Source of the DNA: Actinomadura harenae
Lineage (GTDB): Bacteria; Actinomycetota; Actinomycetes; Streptosporangiales; Streptosporangiaceae
Length of the DNA: 64,000 nucleotides
Direction of reading: 5' to 3'
Assembly (NCBI RefSeq): GCF_003696215.1
Contig: NZ_RFFG01000031.1
Span: 25,183 to 89,182 of the forward strand
Shown here one piece after another: positions 61,218 through 64,000 of the stretch (position 1 is its first letter; the number at the start of each line of letters is the position of its first letter). A program made the translations under genes and the position numbers. Below the pieces are notes generated by a model. That model saw only the letters and a list, made by a program, of their open reading frames with translations. It ran no database searches and was not told the DNA's origin.

Positions 61218-61990
61218 GCGTACCCCACCGTCCCCTTGCGGCGGGCGACGTCGACGATCCGGCGCGTCAGCCACATCCCGCCCGCCAGCGCGGCCGCCCC
61301 GAGCGCGAGGATCACCGCGAGGGAGAGGGGCCAGTGGCGGGCCGTCCCGTGCGCGGCGTCCCGCAGCAGCTGCGCGCTCCACGACAGGAACACGAGCCGG
61401 CTGAGCGGGCGCACCCAGAGCGGCAGCACGGCGATCGGGAACACCACGCCGCCCAGGATGTAGAACGGATAGCTCAGCGAGTTCTGGAGCACGTCGCGGG
61501 CCCGCGACAGCGCGATGACCCCCGACAGCAGCATGGCCGTGCCGACCGACGCCAGGCAGGTCGCCGCGACGGCCAGGACGAACACGCCGGGCTCGTCCAC
61601 GGTCACCACGCGCCCGAACCCGGCCGCCGCGACGAGCCAGGACTCGGCGAACGCGACCGCGCCGACCAGGACGACCGCGGCGACGCGTCCGGCGACGACG
61701 AGGGTGAGGGGGACCGGGGCGGCGACCATCGGCGTGAACCGTCCCGCCCACTGGTCCTCGGGGACGACGCGTCCGGCGTAGTCGAGCGCCGCGACCCACA
61801 GCCCGACCAGTCCGGGCGCGATCACCGCGTTGGCGACCGCGTCGGGCCGGTGCGCGTGCAGCGTCAGCGACAGCAGCCCGGCCGTCTGCATGGGCGTGAC
61901 CAGCAGCATCAGCATGTTCTGCGGCCCGCGCCGGGCGAGGGCGGCCTGGAGCAGGAACGCCTGCCACACGACCCTGAGGTAGGAGGTCAT
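61214..61990 (-). CDS. ABC-2 type transporter permease (first)
   Basis: A 258-residue, roughly six-helix permease of the same type. It contains a conserved ABC-2 stretch NSLSYPFYILGGVVFPIAVLPLWVRPLSRLVFLSWSAQLLRD. It starts at ATG 61990 with AGGAGG overlapping the ATP-binding gene's stop, and ends overlapping the next permease. The substrate is unknown. Confidence 0.87.
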   Translation of the reverse strand: MTSYLRVVWQAFLLQAALARRGPQNMLMLLVTPMQTAGLLSLTLHAHRPDAVANAVIAPGLVGLWVAALDYAGRVVPEDQWAGRFTPMVAAPVPLTLVVAGRVAAVVLVGAVAFAESWLVAAAGFGRVVTVDEPGVFVLAVAATCLASVGTAMLLSGVIALSRARDVLQNSLSYPFYILGGVVFPIAVLPLWVRPLSRLVFLSWSAQLLRDAAHGTARHWPLSLAVILALGAAALAGGMWLTRRIVDVARRKGTVGYA

Positions 61991-62955
61991 ACGCGCATCC
62001 CCCGGTCCCCGACGGTCCGCAGGTAGACCTCTTCGAGGGTCGGCTGCGCGTGCCGGGCGGTGAGGACGTCGCGTTCGACCAGCCAGGCCAGGACGCGGCG
62101 CGAGCCCTCCCGGTCGGCGGTGTGCGCGCGCCACCGGTCGTCGAGCCGTTCGACGTCGACGACCTCGGGCAGGGCGGCCAGCGCGTCGGTGAGCGCGTGG
62201 TTGAGCGCGTGGGTGAGGGCGGGGTCGTCGTGGGCGAAGTCGACGCACTCGCGGTCGCCGAGGAGCCGTCCGATGTTCGCGGTGTCGTCGGTGAGCAGGC
62301 GCCGTCCGCGGTCGATGAGGGTGACCCGGTCGCAGAGGGCGGTGGCCTCGTCCATGTCGTGGGTGGCCAGCAGGAACGTGCGTCCCTCGTCCCGGAGTTC
62401 GAGGACGAGCCGGCGGAACGCGACGGCCGCCACGGGGTCGAGGCCGGAGGTCGGCTCGTCCAGGAACAGGACCCGCGGCTCGTGCAGGAGGCCGCGCGCC
62501 AGGTGCAGGCGCTGGCGCATGCCCCGGGAGAACCGCTCGACGGGCTCGTCCGCCCGCTCGGCGAGCCCGACCCGTTCGAGGAGGGTGTCGGCGCGGCGCC
62601 GGACGGTCCGCGCGTCGAGTTTGTAGAGCGCACCCCAGAACAGCAGGTTGCGGCGGGCGCTGAGACGGTCGTACAGCCCGCGGTCCCCGCCGAGGACGAG
62701 CCCGACGAGCGACCGGACGGCGGTGGTCTCGGCGACGACGTCGTGCCCGAGCACTCGTGCCGTCCCGGACGTCGGCAGGAGCACGGTCGAGAGGATCCGG
62801 ACGAGGGTGGTCTTGCCCGCGCCGTTCGGCCCGAGCAGCCCGTGGATCTCGTTCCGGGCGATGGTCAGCGTGAGGTCGTCCAGGGCGACGACGGTGTCCT
62901 TCCGCCTGCGCTCGTAGGTCCGGCGCAGCGAGGACACGGAAACGGCGGCTTCCAT
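61987..62955 (-). CDS. ABC transporter ATP-binding protein (DrrA-like exporter)
   Basis: A 322-residue ATPase. Walker A is GLLGPNGAGKTTLVR, the signature FSRGMRQRLHLARGLLHEPRVLFLDEPTSGLDP is a variant of LSGGQ, and the H-loop is LATHDMDE. A C-terminal domain of about 100 residues (from roughly 220) resembles those of drug/lipid exporters. It energises the two permeases encoded downstream, with 4-base overlaps. The cargo cannot be inferred; the orphan unknown gene 63108 diverges from it. Confidence 0.93.
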   Translation of the reverse strand: MEAAVSVSSLRRTYERRRKDTVVALDDLTLTIARNEIHGLLGPNGAGKTTLVRILSTVLLPTSGTARVLGHDVVAETTAVRSLVGLVLGGDRGLYDRLSARRNLLFWGALYKLDARTVRRRADTLLERVGLAERADEPVERFSRGMRQRLHLARGLLHEPRVLFLDEPTSGLDPVAAVAFRRLVLELRDEGRTFLLATHDMDEATALCDRVTLIDRGRRLLTDDTANIGRLLGDRECVDFAHDDPALTHALNHALTDALAALPEVVDVERLDDRWRAHTADREGSRRVLAWLVERDVLTARHAQPTLEEVYLRTVGDRGMRV

Positions 62956-63107
62956 GCCCCGACCGTGACCGTAAGGCCCTGGCCGGAGCCATAAGGCCGC
63001 GTCCTAGTTCGGGACGGCTGATCCGTTCGGAGCCTGAGGGAAGGCCCCGGAGCATAGGGTGGGCGGTGTCCCGCCGTTGGACGGGCACGGTTTCCCGGAG
63101 GTGGATG

Positions 63108-63665
63108 ATGACGTCCCCGTTGGCACCCGATCGTGCGCCCGTCGGTGACATCGCGGCCGCGCTGACCGTCCTCGACACGCGGCTCAAGTCCATCGGCAGC
63201 GGCGAGGCCGCCGGCGAGGACGAGCTGAGGAGCCGGTACCTGGAGTCCTTCGGCCCGCTGGGGGCCGCCGCCGTGCTCGACGGCGCGTGCACGCTGATCT
63301 ACGTGTACATGCAGTGGCTCGAGGACGCCTACTCCTCCCAGGACGAGGACGTGATGGAACACGTCGTGCCCTGGGTCCTCGGGACGATGAAGCTGATGAA
63401 GGTCGTCGACGACGAGGGCATCCCCACGATGGCGGCGCTGCTGGTCGCCCCGGTGGTCGGCATCAGCCCGACGCTCTGGCGCCGCGAGCACGGCCCGTGG
63501 CGGAAGGAGGAGATGACGGCCCTGGAGGTCGCGATGGTCCTGCTGGGCCTGCGCGTGAACGAGCTCACCGGCGACGACGACTCCGCCGTGCGGCTGATCA
63601 CCGACCTCCTCGACCAGTTCGAGGCGGACGACGAAGCGGGCGACGAGGCGGACGACGGCGCCTGA
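63108..63665 (+). CDS. Conserved hypothetical protein
   Basis: A 185-residue soluble protein that I do not recognise. It is helical, with an acidic C-terminus (DQFEADDEAGDEADD). A mid-protein block runs LDGACTLIYVYMQWLEDAYSSQDEDVMEHVVPWV. No motif or membrane segment is certain, although MAALLVAPVVG is hydrophobic. ATG 63108 lies six bases after GGAGG; ATG 63105 is too close to it. It is divergent from the ABC operon and convergent with the LuxR gene. Confidence 0.72.
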   Translation: MTSPLAPDRAPVGDIAAALTVLDTRLKSIGSGEAAGEDELRSRYLESFGPLGAAAVLDGACTLIYVYMQWLEDAYSSQDEDVMEHVVPWVLGTMKLMKVVDDEGIPTMAALLVAPVVGISPTLWRREHGPWRKEEMTALEVAMVLLGLRVNELTGDDDSAVRLITDLLDQFEADDEAGDEADDGA

Positions 63666-63689
63666 TCCGCGCCGGAGCAGGGACCGGGG

Positions 63690-64000
63690 TCACAGGAGGC
63701 CGCGGTCCCGGGCGGTGGCCACGGCCTCGCCCCGGGAGGACGCGTCGAGCTTGGCCATCAGGTTCGACACGTGGACGCTGGCGGTCTTGGGGGAGATGAA
63801 CAGCTCGGCGGCGATCTCCTTGTTGGAGCGGCCCAGGGCGAGGAGCCGGAGGACCTCGGACTCGCGGGCGGTGAGGGGGCCCTTGCCCGCGCCCGACAGG
63901 CCGGCGCGGCGGGCGCGTTCGGAGATCTGGCGGCGGAGCGGGGCGGCGCCCAGGCGCGCGGCGATCTCGTCGGCGCGGCGCAGGCGGTCGGCGGCGGGCC
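63690..64000 (-). CDS. C-terminal part of a LuxR-family transcriptional regulator
   Basis: About 103 codons run off the right edge. The visible part has a LuxR helix-turn-helix (LTARESEVLRLLALGRSNKEIAAELF, then SPKTASVHVSNLMAKL), preceded by RADEIAARLGAAPLRRQI. That preceding segment is typical of large LAL-type regulators with an AAA domain and TPR-like repeats, so the whole protein may be 900 residues or more. That is inference. Confidence 0.85.
   Translation of the reverse strand, partial: PAADRLRRADEIAARLGAAPLRRQISERARRAGLSGAGKGPLTARESEVLRLLALGRSNKEIAAELFISPKTASVHVSNLMAKLDASSRGEAVATARDRGLL

Overview
This 64 kb window is high-GC actinomycete chromosome. Third codon positions are almost always G or C, GTG starts are frequent, and genes often overlap by 4 bases (ATGA or GTGA). 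Gene order follows the conserved actinobacterial core: thrS–HIT–pgsA–patA–pimA, pdxS–pdxT–yebC–ruvCAB–yajC–secDF–apt–relA, hisS–aspS, alaS–ruvX–mltG–aroE, infC–rpmI–rplT–trmH and pheST. Phosphatidyl-inositol mannoside genes, a DUF6167/DUF948 pair before alaS and PdxS/PdxT fit Streptosporangiales, perhaps Thermomonosporaceae (Actinomadura-like). That family-level placement is inference. No tRNA, rRNA, CRISPR array, insertion sequence or prophage was found.

Layout. 1–3.9 kb: the end of an upstream gene, a NarL-type two-component system and a sugar-porter MFS gene. 3.9–14 kb: thrS behind an apparent threonine leader-peptide attenuator, then PIM-lipid synthesis (PgsA, PatA, PimA), interrupted by a polysaccharide deacetylase and an EF-G-like gene on the minus strand. 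14–20 kb: LemA-like and DUF3048 proteins, PLP synthase (PdxS/PdxT), YebC and an Eis-like acetyltransferase. 20–30 kb: Holliday-junction resolution (RuvCAB), Sec accessory complex (YajC, SecD, SecF), Apt, and RelA with a perfect SigR-type promoter. 30–41 kb: aspS–hisS–MBL hydrolase, cyclophilin, DUF349 protein, a putative metal-related DUF6153–DUF3105–DUF305 operon, and RarA. 41–47 kb: alaS–ruvX–mltG–aroE. 47–51.6 kb: a less conserved segment with a frameshifted terpene-cyclase-fold gene, a divergent HIT protein, a PfkB kinase, a NUDIX hydrolase and the remnant of a CASTOR/POLLUX-type ion channel gene. 51.7–60.4 kb: infC (AUC start codon) with rpmI–rplT–trmH, a STAS protein, a PAS histidine kinase and pheST. 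60.4–64 kb: a three-gene ABC exporter, an unknown gene and the C-terminus of a LuxR regulator.

Themes. Much of the window serves translation and its stress control: six aminoacyl-tRNA synthetase genes for five amino acids, IF3, L35, L20, an rRNA methylase, an EF-G paralogue and RelA. The most interesting regulatory signals are a possibly leaderless Thr-rich leader peptide with mutually exclusive hairpins before thrS, SigR-type promoters before relA and (less certainly) infC, and a terminator plus AUC start before infC. The best candidate for undescribed enzymology is the HIT/PfkB/NUDIX/cyclase-like segment at 47.4–51.2 kb, although one of its genes carries a frameshift. All calls were made by reading; no database search was run.
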